Shown here piece after piece: positions 33,141 through 43,189 of a DNA stretch of 64,000 bases. This DNA comes from Malus domestica (Eukaryota > Streptophyta > Magnoliopsida > Rosales > Rosaceae). The notes beneath the pieces were generated by a model. That model ran no database searches. It was not told the origin of the DNA and saw nothing but the letters and a program-made list of their open reading frames with translations. Made by a program: the position numbers and the translations under genes. The stretch's first letter is position 1. The number at the start of each line of letters is the position of its first letter. Location: assembly GCF_042453785.1 (NCBI RefSeq), contig NC_091669.1:8940501-9004500 (forward strand). Reading direction: 5' to 3'.

Positions 33141-35885
33141 TCAATGTACATCCTTCAAATCTTTGTTAACAATTTGAGAAGTCACCACAGTCTCGTTTAT
33201 TTTAGAAAGTTCTCTGGCCAAAATAACATACGTCTGGGTACTGATACTGCATTTTTCAGATTCAATAACATGAAGAAACTTCATGCATAAATCTGAATTC
33301 CCTTCCTTCAGTAACCCATCAATTAACACAGTCCAAACAATCTCATCAGTATTCCATTGTTTCTCTAGCATCCTTCTGAATAATGTTTCAGCTTCTTCCA
33401 CTCGACTCACCCTGCAGAGGACACTAATAAGTGCCTTATAAGATGATAAGTGTACCTCAAATCCCCTATCTGCCATCAAACCAAAAATTTCCAGCGCAGA
33501 ATCCACTTTCAAATTCATACAATAAACAAAGAACAGAGACAGATAAATCTTATTAGTGGGGCAGAACCCTTTATCTTTCATATGCTGCAGCAACTGATCC
33601 GCCTCATAATATCTACCATCTCTGCACAAGCCTCTCACTAAAATGTCATAGGTATGAACAGTTGGTTCACATCCATACTCTGACATCCTAGCTAAGAGAT
33701 TACACAACACCTCAATAGAGGTATAGCTCTCATCAGAGCTGCAACTATACATTTCTTCATGTTGGGACTCAAGGCCCACAACATTCTCTGTCAGCAACTG
33801 GCTTTCCCTTTGCAACCCCTTGACCAACACAGAATAAGTTCGGTAGTTGGGCTTGCAGCCAACATCAACCATTCGCCTAAGGAGCAGAAACGCATGATCT
33901 AGCTTGCCAAGTATAACAAATCCATCAATGAGTGTGGTATATGTTACCTCATCAGGAACCAATCCTTTCTGATCCATTTCTTTAAGTAACCTCTCAGCAT
34001 CATCAGCCTTACCCTCACGACATAACCCAAAAATGAGTGAACTATATGTATACAAGTTCGGCAAGCAACCCTGCTTTCCCATTTCATGGTAGATTTGGAA
34101 TGCAACATCAGTACTGCCATTCCCACAGAGGCACCTAATTAGAGACGTGTAGGTAATGACATTTGGAGCCAGTCCTTGCTCCCCCATCTTTGTACATAAT
34201 TTTTTAGCTTTTTCAATCTGATTATCATTGCACAAACCACTTATAATGGTATTGTAGGTTTCAATACCCGGACAGCAACCATCCTCCTCCATCCGCTCAA
34301 ATAATGCCAATGCAGCATCTACCTTCCCCTCCGCACAATATCCAGCAATCAAAGCAGTGTAAGTGACCTGATTGGGACGAATGCCTTGTTCTACCATCTC
34401 ATGGAAAATAGTAGATGCCTCTTCAGACTTACCCGCCTTGCATAACCCAGAAATAAGTTCAGTATAAGTCCATTCATCTGGTTCACATCCACTCCATTTC
34501 ATCAAATCCAATAACCTCACTGCATTGTTTAATTTACCCCCATCAAGGTATGCATTGATAAGTGTGTTATAAGTAATCATATTTGGAGAGGGTCCCACTT
34601 TCAACATTTTGCTTAAAAGCGTCATTGCCTTATTAACGTTACCTATCAAACAGAAAACCTTGATGATTCCATTGTGTGTTTGGGTATTTGACAAGGTACC
34701 ATGTCTTTCCATCCAATAAAAAATCTTCTGAGCCATGCCATATCTTCCTGTCTCACATAATTCATTTATCAATGTATTGAAGGTAACCGTGTTTGGGACC
34801 AAACCGTCCTTCACAAGTTTGTGATAGAGTCCAACAGCAACATTGAGTTTTCCTGTCTGAGACAACCCGCTGATCAATGCTGTATAAGTATGAACGTTAG
34901 GATGGCAACCCCTGCTCCTCATACTTCTGAAAAGCCCAATTGCTTCCACCAGTCGATTGGCCTCACATAGTGAAGTAATTGGGACAGTGTAAGTAAATAC
35001 TGTGGGTTCAATCCCTTTCTCTACCATTTCATCAAGCATATCCAGTGCCTCATCCACCTTTCCCTCATTGCATAGCCCATTGATAAGAGTTGAATACGTA
35101 ACCGAATTGGGGTCACAACCTGCCTTCACCATCTGATCATAAACGTCAAATGCCAAATTCACCTTACGATTTCTACAATGCCCAAGAATCAACGATGTAT
35201 AAGTAAAAACATCCGGGAACATATCGAACTGAAAAATCCGGCTCAAAATCACCTCTGCTTCCTGAACCCTGCCTTTCTTACACAATATATTGATCATTGT
35301 ATTAAATGTCAACAAACTTGGTCTAATCCCACTATTAAGCATCTGAGTATAAACATTTCGAGCTACACTAACCATCTCGAACTTTCCCAATTGTATCAAA
35401 AGCGTATTAAAACTAAACAATGTAAACTGAAAACCAAGTCTATTCAAATCATTCAAATACTCAATTACCCATTTGAGCTCTTCCTCCTTCCTACAAGCTT
35501 TGATCATTAAAATCCTCACACGATCCGCAGGCGCAAAAAGCCGCTCCCTCACAAGCCGATTAAGCATTGACGAGAAGCAGCCCATATCGTGTTTGTAAAA
35601 ATGCCTCTTAGAAACCCAGTAGAAGAATGTCAACGCCGAGTCAGTGTTACGGTGGGACTCGATGATCTTCGACACGTGATGGGTTCTGAGCTCGGGTCCC
35701 AGCCAGCTGAGCTCCGAGCTCCGTTCCCATTGGGGGTCGCTCAAAATGTCGCAGATTCTGGCGACCAAGTCCGGGAAAGGTTTGGAGGGTTGAGCGGGTT
35801 CAGAGAAAAGCCTGGTTCTTGTTGAGAATTTGAGAAAATGGTCGGAACCCAATAGAGAGCGGAGGGTTTGGAGGGGCTTTAACAT
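33141..35885 (-). CDS. P-class pentatricopeptide repeat protein (At5g65560-like)
   Basis: This is an intronless 914-residue frame. The Arg/Ser-rich start (MLKPLQTLRSLLGSDHFLKF) fits an organelle, probably mitochondrial, transit peptide. It is followed by a non-repeat helical region (about 40-115). From about residue 155 to the C-terminus run some 20 tandem 35-residue P-type PPR motifs with the signature (V/I)TY(N/T)(T/S)LI.GLC..G..(D/E)A. They are interrupted once near 690-720 by an acidic, Ser-rich insert (SQHEEMYSCSSDESYTS) that may be a spacer. There is no E or DYW tail. P-class PPR proteins bind organelle transcripts base by base and stabilise, process or help translate them. The RNA target cannot be deduced. 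Length and layout match Arabidopsis At5g65560 (about 915 residues), but orthology is unproven. The next gene is divergent, 1.27 kb away. Confidence 0.94.
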   Translation of the reverse strand: MLKPLQTLRSLLGSDHFLKFSTRTRLFSEPAQPSKPFPDLVARICDILSDPQWERSSELSWLGPELRTHHVSKIIESHRNTDSALTFFYWVSKRHFYKHDMGCFSSMLNRLVRERLFAPADRVRILMIKACRKEEELKWVIEYLNDLNRLGFQFTLFSFNTLLIQLGKFEMVSVARNVYTQMLNSGIRPSLLTFNTMINILCKKGRVQEAEVILSRIFQFDMFPDVFTYTSLILGHCRNRKVNLAFDVYDQMVKAGCDPNSVTYSTLINGLCNEGKVDEALDMLDEMVEKGIEPTVFTYTVPITSLCEANRLVEAIGLFRSMRSRGCHPNVHTYTALISGLSQTGKLNVAVGLYHKLVKDGLVPNTVTFNTLINELCETGRYGMAQKIFYWMERHGTLSNTQTHNGIIKVFCLIGNVNKAMTLLSKMLKVGPSPNMITYNTLINAYLDGGKLNNAVRLLDLMKWSGCEPDEWTYTELISGLCKAGKSEEASTIFHEMVEQGIRPNQVTYTALIAGYCAEGKVDAALALFERMEEDGCCPGIETYNTIISGLCNDNQIEKAKKLCTKMGEQGLAPNVITYTSLIRCLCGNGSTDVAFQIYHEMGKQGCLPNLYTYSSLIFGLCREGKADDAERLLKEMDQKGLVPDEVTYTTLIDGFVILGKLDHAFLLLRRMVDVGCKPNYRTYSVLVKGLQRESQLLTENVVGLESQHEEMYSCSSDESYTSIEVLCNLLARMSEYGCEPTVHTYDILVRGLCRDGRYYEADQLLQHMKDKGFCPTNKIYLSLFFVYCMNLKVDSALEIFGLMADRGFEVHLSSYKALISVLCRVSRVEEAETLFRRMLEKQWNTDEIVWTVLIDGLLKEGNSDLCMKFLHVIESEKCSISTQTYVILARELSKINETVVTSQIVNKDLKDVH

Positions 35886-37154
35886 TTCGAGCTATGGGGA
35901 GGTCATGTGGGATTGCAGAAGAAGAGGATGGTAAAGTTTGGGACTTTTGCCGGTTTTCAGAGATATGGGGATTGAAGGGGGTTGATTGGTAGGGGGGAAG
36001 CGTGAGTCGACTCGGCGAGTTGGTGAACGTGGTCATTGGAGAGCCATAACCAGCAGCTTACTGGAGGTGGAGGGAAGTGGAGAGAAAGGTTACGCTGTTG
36101 AGTAAAAACTAGGGTTCTTTCACTCGGAGACGGAAAAAGAGGGAAATATAACAGAAAGGCCAAATTGCAGTAATAGTTTCATAGTTTACATGAGCTTTCA
36201 CTTTCATCCCTATACAAATTCTTACATTTTCATCTTTGTTGTTTTGATCTATTTTGACCTTAGTTTGGCCCCGCTAATTAAATTAGTTTTTCGGTCTAAG
36301 TTTGTGCACATCTTCTCATTTAACAAAAAATTTATCATTTGAAAAACTAGTGTACGATGATGTCGAAAATGAAAAACATAAATATCTAGCATATAGCAAC
36401 CTATTACGAACGATTATTGCGATAATATTTTTCTTGAATATTAAGAATGAAAAAGAAGATTAACAGGCATATGACAAAAAACATTGTCGAAAATATTTGG
36501 GTCCCTCAATTCTCTAATAGGTAGTCTTGTAATCATGTATGGTAACTCTAGATATTATCTTCACTTGCTACTAATGAGAGAACATGAGGAGTGTACCTGC
36601 GAAAGACACTCTAACACTCAAGTTAGTGAGTCTTTAAGATGATTGTTGTAAGATTTAGAATAATTGGTACCTTTTCCCTTTTAATAGGTGAGTTACCTTT
36701 ACATTTGAAGTATTGAGCTCCAAGTTCATGTTCGTTAATTTTCTTTATAATCCACTAATAACTCTATCATAAACACAAAGTGGTCACATAACAAATTACT
36801 GACTTGATCGTAGCTCCACTTCCCTATAGAGTGCACATACCTTATTTGGTTGAGTAAAATATGCTCCCATGTTCCTTAACCCACAAACACGTAATCCATC
36901 ATGAGTAGGTAGCAATTAACAAAAGAAAAGAAATAACAATAGGCATTTGACGGATTTGACCAACGGTGTTAACTTAATGAAATTACATAGGATGAAAATG
37001 TAAGAACAAAAATACAAGGACGAAATTAAAAACCGAGATAAACTACAGGACTATTAGTGCAATTTAGTTGTGGTTATACATGGGCCACTCAGACGGTCAG
37101 ACCCCTTGGTTGTGGTTATCATCTGATCCACCAACGCCATTGCAGGTTGCAGCA
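35886..37154. promoter_or_regulatory. Divergent intergenic region between the two PPR genes
   Basis: This 1.27-kb region must contain both promoters and leaders. The first ~280 bp upstream of the minus-strand gene are GC-richer and pyrimidine-rich on the coding strand, as expected of a leader. No clear TATA box was recognised for either gene. No further gene is seen. Confidence 0.5.
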
Positions 37155-39215
37155 ATGCTTCAGCTCACACCATCTCTCTCTCTCCTCCACAAACCATTTC
37201 TCTCTCCTCAAACCCTAAACCCCTTCTCGCTTCTCCAAACATGCAAAACCCTACAAGAAGCAGAGCAGCACCACGCCCTGTTCCTCAAGACCGGAACTTT
37301 CAGCCACCCTTCAGTCGCCTCCTGCTTCCTTTCTCTCTACGCCGACCCCAAAATCAACAACCTCGACTACGCCCGCTCCGTCTTCGACCAAATCGAACAA
37401 CCCTCGTTGGTGTCTTGGAACGTCCTCATCAAATGCTACGTCGGAAACCAGCGGTCGCATGATGCCATTGTTTTGTTCTATGAATTGGTTCATGAGCTTG
37501 TTCCCGATCATTTCACTGTGCCGTGCGTGATTAAGGGTTGCGCTCGGTTGAATGCGATTGAGGAAGGGAAGCAGATTCATGGATTGGTGTTGAAAATTGG
37601 GCTGGGGTTGGATAAGTTTGTGCAGAGCAGTTTGGTAAGTTTGTACTCGAAATGTGGTGAGATTGGTTTGGCTCGGAAGGTGTTTGATGAAATGCGTGAC
37701 CGAGATTTGGTAACTTGGAATTCGTTGGTGGATGGGTATGCGAGGTGTGGAGAAGTAGAAGTGGCAATGGAGTTGTTTGATCAAATGCAGGAGAGGGATT
37801 TGTTTTCTTGGACTGTTTTGGTCGATGGGTTGTCGAAATGCGGGAAGGTGGAGATGGCTAGGGAGGTGTTTGATAGGATGCCAAATAGAAATTCGGTTTC
37901 TTGGAATGCCATGATTAATGGGTACATGAAAGCTGGAGAGGTTGAGACGGCTCGTCAATTATTTAGTGGGATGCCGGCAAGAGATGTAATAACTTGGAAT
38001 TCAATGATTGCAGGTTATGAATTTAATGGGAGGTTTATGGAAGCATTGGAGTTGTTTCAAGAAATTTTGAAAGAAGATGTCATGCCTAGTCATGCTACAT
38101 TGGTCAGTGCTCTTTCAGCCGTTTCGGGATTAGCTATCCTGAGTAAGGGGAGATGGATTCATTCTTTCATGGTAAAACATGGATTTGAGTTAGATGGCGT
38201 GCTTGGTACATCCTTGATTGATATGTATTCCAAGTGTGGGAGCATTGAGAATGCTCTGACCGTATTTCGAGCTATACACAGGAAGAAATTAGGGCATTGG
38301 ACTTCTATAATTGTCGGTTTAGGAATGCATGGTATGGCTGACCAAGTTCTTGAGCTATTTCTCGAGATGCGGAAGAATGGAATGCAGCCTCATGCTATAA
38401 CTTTTATTGGAGTCTTGAATGCATGTAGTCATGCCGGATTGGTCGATCTTGGCCGTTTCTATTTCAATCTGATGACAAATGATTATGGAATTGAACCCAC
38501 AATTGAACACTACGGTTGCTTTGTAGACATTTTATGTCGGGCTGGCTGTCTGGATGAGGCGAAGAATGTCATTGAAAGTATGCCCATGAAACCAAACAAA
38601 GTAATCTGGATGAGTTTGCTCAGTGGTGCTCGGAATCATGGAAATGTTGAACTTGGCGATTATGCTGCTCGTCACCTGATTGAAGTGTCTCCCGACACTA
38701 TTGGATGCTATGTTGTTCTTTCTAACATGTATGCTGCTGCTGATCAGTGGGAGAAAGTTTCACAGGTAAGAGAAATGATGAGAATGAGAGGAGTCAAAAA
38801 GGACCCGGGATGCAGTTCCATAGAGCACAGAGGTGTGCTTCATGAGTTTATTGTGGGTGATAAATCACACCCTCGGACAGAAGAGATATATTCGAAGTTG
38901 AGTGAGATGAGAGAGAAACTGAAATCTGTAGGACATGTTCCTGACACAAGCCAAGTTCTGTTGTGTCTTGAAGAGGAAAAAGAGAAGGAAGCTGAACTGG
39001 AAAACCATAGTGAAAGATTGGCTATTGCATTTGGTCTCATTAATTCGGAAGCTGGGAGTCCTATTCGCATTATAAAGAATCTTCGTGTCTGTAGCGATTG
39101 CCACTCTGTCACTAAACACCTATCCAGTATCTATAATCGTGAGATTATTGTGAGAGATAATAGTCGTTTCCATCATTTCAGAAATGGCTCATGTTCTTGC
39201 AAAGATTTTTGGTGA
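37155..39215 (+). CDS. PLS-class PPR protein with E and DYW domains
   Basis: This is an intronless frame of 686 residues from the ATG at 37155. An in-frame ATG at 37080 would add 25 residues, but the 37155 start gives a better organelle transit peptide (MLQLTPSLSLLHKPF). Alternating P, L and S PPR motifs (e.g. LVTWNSLVDGYARCGEVEVA) are followed by E/E+ motifs and a DYW cytidine-deaminase domain. That domain contains the zinc/catalytic HSERLA, CSDCHSVTKHLS and HHFRNGSCSC. The final tripeptide is DFW instead of DYW. These proteins edit specific cytidines to uridine in chloroplast or mitochondrial RNA: the PPR tract selects the site and the DYW domain deaminates. All deaminase residues visible are kept, so it should be active. 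The target site is unknown. Confidence 0.94.
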   Translation: MLQLTPSLSLLHKPFLSPQTLNPFSLLQTCKTLQEAEQHHALFLKTGTFSHPSVASCFLSLYADPKINNLDYARSVFDQIEQPSLVSWNVLIKCYVGNQRSHDAIVLFYELVHELVPDHFTVPCVIKGCARLNAIEEGKQIHGLVLKIGLGLDKFVQSSLVSLYSKCGEIGLARKVFDEMRDRDLVTWNSLVDGYARCGEVEVAMELFDQMQERDLFSWTVLVDGLSKCGKVEMAREVFDRMPNRNSVSWNAMINGYMKAGEVETARQLFSGMPARDVITWNSMIAGYEFNGRFMEALELFQEILKEDVMPSHATLVSALSAVSGLAILSKGRWIHSFMVKHGFELDGVLGTSLIDMYSKCGSIENALTVFRAIHRKKLGHWTSIIVGLGMHGMADQVLELFLEMRKNGMQPHAITFIGVLNACSHAGLVDLGRFYFNLMTNDYGIEPTIEHYGCFVDILCRAGCLDEAKNVIESMPMKPNKVIWMSLLSGARNHGNVELGDYAARHLIEVSPDTIGCYVVLSNMYAAADQWEKVSQVREMMRMRGVKKDPGCSSIEHRGVLHEFIVGDKSHPRTEEIYSKLSEMREKLKSVGHVPDTSQVLLCLEEEKEKEAELENHSERLAIAFGLINSEAGSPIRIIKNLRVCSDCHSVTKHLSSIYNREIIVRDNSRFHHFRNGSCSCKDFW

Positions 39216-40205
39216 CTAACTTGTTTGTCTGCTGCATTGACGGCTGTGTTCAGCTGCTCACAGCCTTAAAGCAAGAAGCATCAGAATGCATCTACCTCTA
39301 TGCTTGCGCTCTTAACATTGGAGCAGCTATCGGTATCATTTCTTCTGATTCAGGCATATTTTTACATGTTCATTTGATGTATTTTAGCATTATAGGCAGT
39401 CATGAATGTGCGCATTCATTTAATGATGCGACTTGTCCCTCACAAAAGCTGCCCCTCCTGTAACAGGGATATGACTCATAGGTCTTGCTTTCCCAAAATT
39501 CTGCATTGGCAAGAGACACGCACTAACAAGATAGGGAATCTTCATTATACAGAGTCTGAGTTTATAATGAGAGATAATAGTTGTTCCCATCATTTCTTTC
39601 ACCCTCCATTGGAGAAAGGCGTGTATACTAGGTGCCCTTGGTATTAGAGGCAATCTTCATTGTATACTGATTACCCCCGTAGTAAATGTAAACTTATACC
39701 GACAGTGATGTAAAAAATTCTGATTTTTCTCAAATTGACTGTTTCATACGTTCTCTTTGTGCTTTGATTGAACTGAATTTTTTTCTACTTTCCCCAACCT
39801 AAGTTGAAGAAACCTATGCCTGCACTCTTGAATTGGAATGGCCATTGTTGTCGGTTCTTTTGATTGTGGGAACTTCTTGTGTGTTTATTTAATATATAGC
39901 AGTACAGGCAGTCTTGATGCATGTCCGGATGCTGAAACTCTTGAAATTAGAATGCAACTGCAGTCCCTGTATTGGCTAGAAACTTGTGCACCCCTTAGAT
40001 ATATATTGGCTAGAGACTTGTGCACCCCTTAGATATATGGGCAGTCTACGTTATGCTGACGTTATAGTGAAAGGTAATAGCCATTCCCATTGTGCAAATC
40101 TTCATTTTACTAAGATAATAGTGAAAGATGATCGCTCTTCCCATCATTTCTTTCACCCTAAGTTGACAGAATTCGTATACTTGGTGTCCATATAGATATA
40201 GTGTA
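39216..40205 (+). pseudogene. Decayed duplicate copies of the DYW-gene 3' end
   Basis: At 39561-39596 a block ATAATGAGAGATAATAG followed by CCCATCATTTC closely matches the gene's own terminal coding sequence (39145-39180, encoding RDNSRFHHF). A second match is at 40116-40151 (ATAATAGTGAAAGATGATCG...CCCATCATTTC), and a weaker third at 40058-40094. In translation they read RDNSCSHHFFHP and KDDRSSHHFFHP. The sequences between the copies also pair up: 'tataggcagtcatgaatg' near 39394 matches 'tacaggcagtcttgatgc' near 39904. Thus a unit of several hundred bases spanning the gene end and 3' flank was duplicated at least twice and has decayed. None of the frames is a functional gene. Confidence 0.65.
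39971..40038 (+). repeat. 34-bp tandem repeat
   Basis: Two copies of a unit beginning ATTGGCTAGA(A/G)ACTTGTGC lie head to tail with a single mismatch. They sit inside the decayed DYW-tail duplication. Confidence 0.9.
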
Positions 40206-40606
40206 GGCAATCATCATTGCAGAAATTTTATGCCCTAATTAAACTTAATTTGCCTAATGGTGACGGATTGATGAAGAAACCTGAGATCAATCTATGAGCT
40301 TATGGTTTCGGCATTGACTTTCTCTTGTATTTCGCTAGTTCGAAGCATCCTCCATTTGTTTCCTAGTTTAGATTTACTATATTGCCACAAAGCATGCATC
40401 TATTGATAGGAATTCTTGAATGTGCAGCACAATTAGACAAATAAAACGAAGGAGCTTGGGAGTTTTTTACTGCATACAGCGGTTTCAATACAAGCAGTTT
40501 CTAGTAAAATTGCATCAGAACTAATGGAGTCCACAACAAGAGAACCTCAACAAAAGCAGTAAGTTCGGGTAATGTTACAGATGAACGGCCATGACTTGAG
40601 GTTTCT
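40206..40606. other. 3' flank of LHCB2
   Basis: No gene is seen. The stretch from about 40440 to 40606 is probably the LHCB2 3' untranslated region on the minus strand. Confidence 0.4.
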
Positions 40607-41711
40607 TCACTTTCCAGGGACGAAGTTGGTGGCGTAAGCCCATGCGTTGTTGGCCACTGGGTCAGCGATGTGGTCGAAGAGGTTCTCCACCGGTCCCTTT
40701 CCAGTTACAATAGCCTGAACAAAGAATCCGAACATTGAGGTCATAGCCAGACGCCCGTTCTTAAGTTCCTTCACCTTCAGTTCAGCAAAAGCTTCGGGAT
40801 CATCAGCAAGTCCAAGGGGGTCAAAGGCCCCTCCTGGGTAAAGTGGGTCTAGTCCTTCACCGAGTGGTCCTCCTCCAACTCTGTATCCCTCAATGAATCC
40901 CATGAGCACGACCTGGACAGCCCAGATTGCCAAGATGCTCTGAGCATGGATAAGGTTTGGGTTGCCAAGGTAGTCAAGGCCGCCCTCAGAGAAGATTTGC
41001 GATCCAGCCTTGAACCAGACAGCCTCGCCGAACTTGACGCCATTCCTTGACAAGATTTCTGGGAAGACGCATCCCAGTGCACCAAGCATGGCCCATCTGG
41101 AGTGGATCACCTCAAGCTCACGGTTCTTGGCAAATGTCTCGGGGTCTGCAGATAGTCCAGCAGTGTCCCATCCGTAGTCTCCGGGGAATTCACCGGTCAA
41201 GTATGACGGAGTTTGCTCGGAGAATGGTCCCAAGTACTTGGGGCGGTCTGGGCCGTACCTGTTTTGTCAGTTACAATGTAAACTTCTCAATGGTATATGA
41301 TCATGTTGTTCTTGTAACAATGTTGCTATACATTGAGCTAAAATTTATCGTGTATATCATAAGCATGTCCGCTCATAAGCGCTTCTGTTAGAAGTGCTTT
41401 TATTATAAACATGTACAAGTCTTTGTTTAAAATCCAAGTGCTTTCCTACGAAGCACATAGCAGGTACTTCTCCAGAAAGCATTTATATTCACGCATGGGA
41501 ATTTTAGTAGAGTTGCTTGGAAAGAAAGATAGGTTATGCTGACATACTAGAGCCAAGGTACTTACCATATGCTCTGGGGGGCACTTTTGACGGTGCGCCG
41601 CATGGAGAAGCGGCCGCCGCCAAGGCCGCCGATCTTTCGGACGAGCTCATTGGACTGCTTCAAAGCAGTCTGGCCAGCAAATGCTGATTGTTGGATTGCA
41701 GAGGTTGCCAT
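40607..41711 (-). CDS. LHCB2: Chlorophyll a/b-binding protein of LHCII type II (LHCB2)
   Basis: There are two exons, 41711-41566 and 41258-40607 (donor ATATG|GTAAG, acceptor AACAG|GTACGG), with a 307-bp intron. They join to 266 codons, giving 265 residues, the standard LHCB2 length with the single intron after SIW. Residues 1-37 are the chloroplast transit peptide. The mature protein starts RRTVKS, whose Thr (residue 40) is the site phosphorylated by STN7 in state transitions. Helix B ([21 protein letters not shown]) and helix C (ELKNGRLAM) carry the chlorophyll-binding Glu/Arg/Asn ligands. [14 protein letters not shown], needed for trimerisation, is present. One oddity is [11 protein letters not shown], where LHCII normally has Phe: residue 222 is Thr, codon ACC at 40741-40739. 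It is an antenna protein of photosystem II in the thylakoid membrane. Confidence 0.97.
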
Positions 41712-41796
41712 TGCTTGCTGCTTTTTTTCTGTTTGAAGTTTTGGTGGTGTTGAGCAAGCCTGCTGAGATGCTTTCAACCAGGGAGAGGTCAGGGAT

Positions 41797-41929
41797 GTTA
41801 TAACGGGGAGTTGAAGATGATGTGGATTAGGATATGTACACGTCAGCGGCATCCTATTGGTTATCAAATAGATTTGGATTTCCAATCTGATTGTCGTAGA
41901 GAGTGAGAGGTTCTCCCTTTGCCACGTGG
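41797..41929 (-). promoter_or_regulatory. LHCB2 light-type promoter
   Basis: Reading toward the gene there is a perfect palindromic G-box CCACGTGG (41922-41929), a GATAA I-box core (41861-41865), an adjoining CCAAT box (41856-41860), TGACGTGT (41837-41844) and a TATA-like TTATAAC (41797-41803) about 90 bp before the start codon. G-box plus I-box is the classic arrangement of light-regulated photosynthesis genes. Confidence 0.7.
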
Positions 41930-42055
41930 CAGACAGATGCTGCAATCTTTGTGGTTGGTGAACACAGGCCACAAGTTGACCAAAAGACAAATGTTTCGCA
42001 GGTCCACGGGTAAAATCATAAAATTACCTTGTGTTTTTGCTGGCTTGAGGTGAAA

Positions 42056-42257
42056 AAAAATGGGAAAGAGATTCTCTTCGGATCCCTTCCACCTAATCTT
42101 TCTCATCAAATAATCCGGATTTTTAAAATTTGATTTAATGACTAAAGTTATTATAACTTTTAAAGTGAATCCTGTTTTTAACTGTTGAATCAAATTTCAA
42201 GGACCATGATAGTCTGACGAAGACGATTAGATGAAAAGGATCAAGAGAGGATCCTTA
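42056..42257. mobile_element. MITE-like element with GGATCC ends
   Basis: The left arm contains TCTTCGGATCCCTTCCACC and the right arm GATGAAAAGGATCAAGAGAGG. Related ends occur at 51594-51805 and 53928-54120. The interior is AT-rich. Exact borders are uncertain. Confidence 0.5.
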
Positions 42258-42502
42258 AAAAAAAATCTACCTTTAATTCGGACAGCGAAAATTATAAAAT
42301 ACGTTAATTAATAAATACGATGTGGAATTTAACTGGATGATGTGATCCACTTAAAAGGCGATGTGTTGTAAGACTCTTCAAACTATTTATTGGCTGCTAT
42401 GAAAGAGTTGTATAGTTGCAGTAGTTTTTGACAAAACAGTAAAAATAGTGGCAGGCCAGAAATAGGTTGCCGTGGAAGAGGAGCATTCAAATTTACTTGA
42501 CC

Positions 42503-42598
42503 TATGTAACTCAAATGGTTAAAAACATTTACGTTACTTCTAAGGTCCTATGTTGAAATTCACCCTCACTAATATCGCTTGTAACGAAAAACAACACA
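42503..42598 (+). repeat. tRNA-derived SINE-like unit
   Basis: The A-box-like AACTCAAATGGTTAAAAAC is followed by a B-box-like GGTCCTATGTTGAAATTCAC, then TAATATCGCTTGTAACG and an A-rich end. The same unit lies in the other arm of the duplication (54319), where the B box is the better GTGTTCGAATTCACC. Confidence 0.55.
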
Positions 42599-42777
42599 TG
42601 ATCTGATGAACTGCAAGCATTCTGGTCGATCGAATCGAAGGTTGATAAAAACTTAAGCAACCAAACTAGTAAATTAGAAGGGACAAGGGGTAGCAACGTG
42701 CGAAGAGAGTAAGAATTTGCTACCTTGGAAATACAGAATCAACTCTTTCACATTGTAGAGATGGCAGACATGGTTTG

Positions 42778-43160
42778 TTGTTGTAAACTAAACCAAAAAC
42801 CAATCAAGCAATAAACAAAATACAACGATTTCAAAGTCTCTCCAATATAGGAGTACCTCTTTAACAATGGAAGCTTTATTGATTACCAACAAATACAAGA
42901 GAACTCACAAACACAAAGTGTTCTCAAGTATACATACTTATGCCTCCCACAACTTTCACACACAAAACTCTATCACGCATCCATCTATTTATACTAATAG
43001 ATGTCATAGGTTTACATAAAGTCTATAGAATATAGGAAACCAAATCTTATAGTAAAATCAAATCCCAAACCAACTAGGAAACACAAATCCAAATATCTTG
43101 CGTCCAAGATATCCTAATCCTTTTTAGATTAGGCATGTTGATTTAATGCCAAATCCAATA
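42778..43160 (-). mobile_element. Solo LTR
   Basis: These 383 bp are absent from the otherwise matching duplicate at 54592 and are flanked by GTTTG on both sides (42773-42777 and 43161-43165). On the minus strand it starts TATTGGATTTGGCATTAAAT, has a TATA box (GTATAAATAGATGG near 42990) and the polyadenylation-type AATCAATAAAGC. It ends near ACAACAAC, the layout of an LTR. It inserted after the segmental duplication. The terminal dinucleotides are not perfect TG/CA, so borders may be off by a few bases. Confidence 0.7.
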
Positions 43161-43189
43161 GTTTGTTTACTGTATTTAGTATTTGCAGC

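Noticed and set aside
37068-37154. Upstream in-frame extension of the DYW-type PPR gene, including an ATG at 37080
   Set aside because: The extra residues (MGHSDGQTPWLWLSSDPPTP) do not look like a transit peptide, whereas the ATG at 37155 opens directly into one. The leader may simply be open by chance.
41047-41391. 114-codon open frame opposite LHCB2
   Set aside because: It is antisense to the conserved LHCB2 coding exon and runs into the intron. It is a by-product of GC-rich coding sequence.
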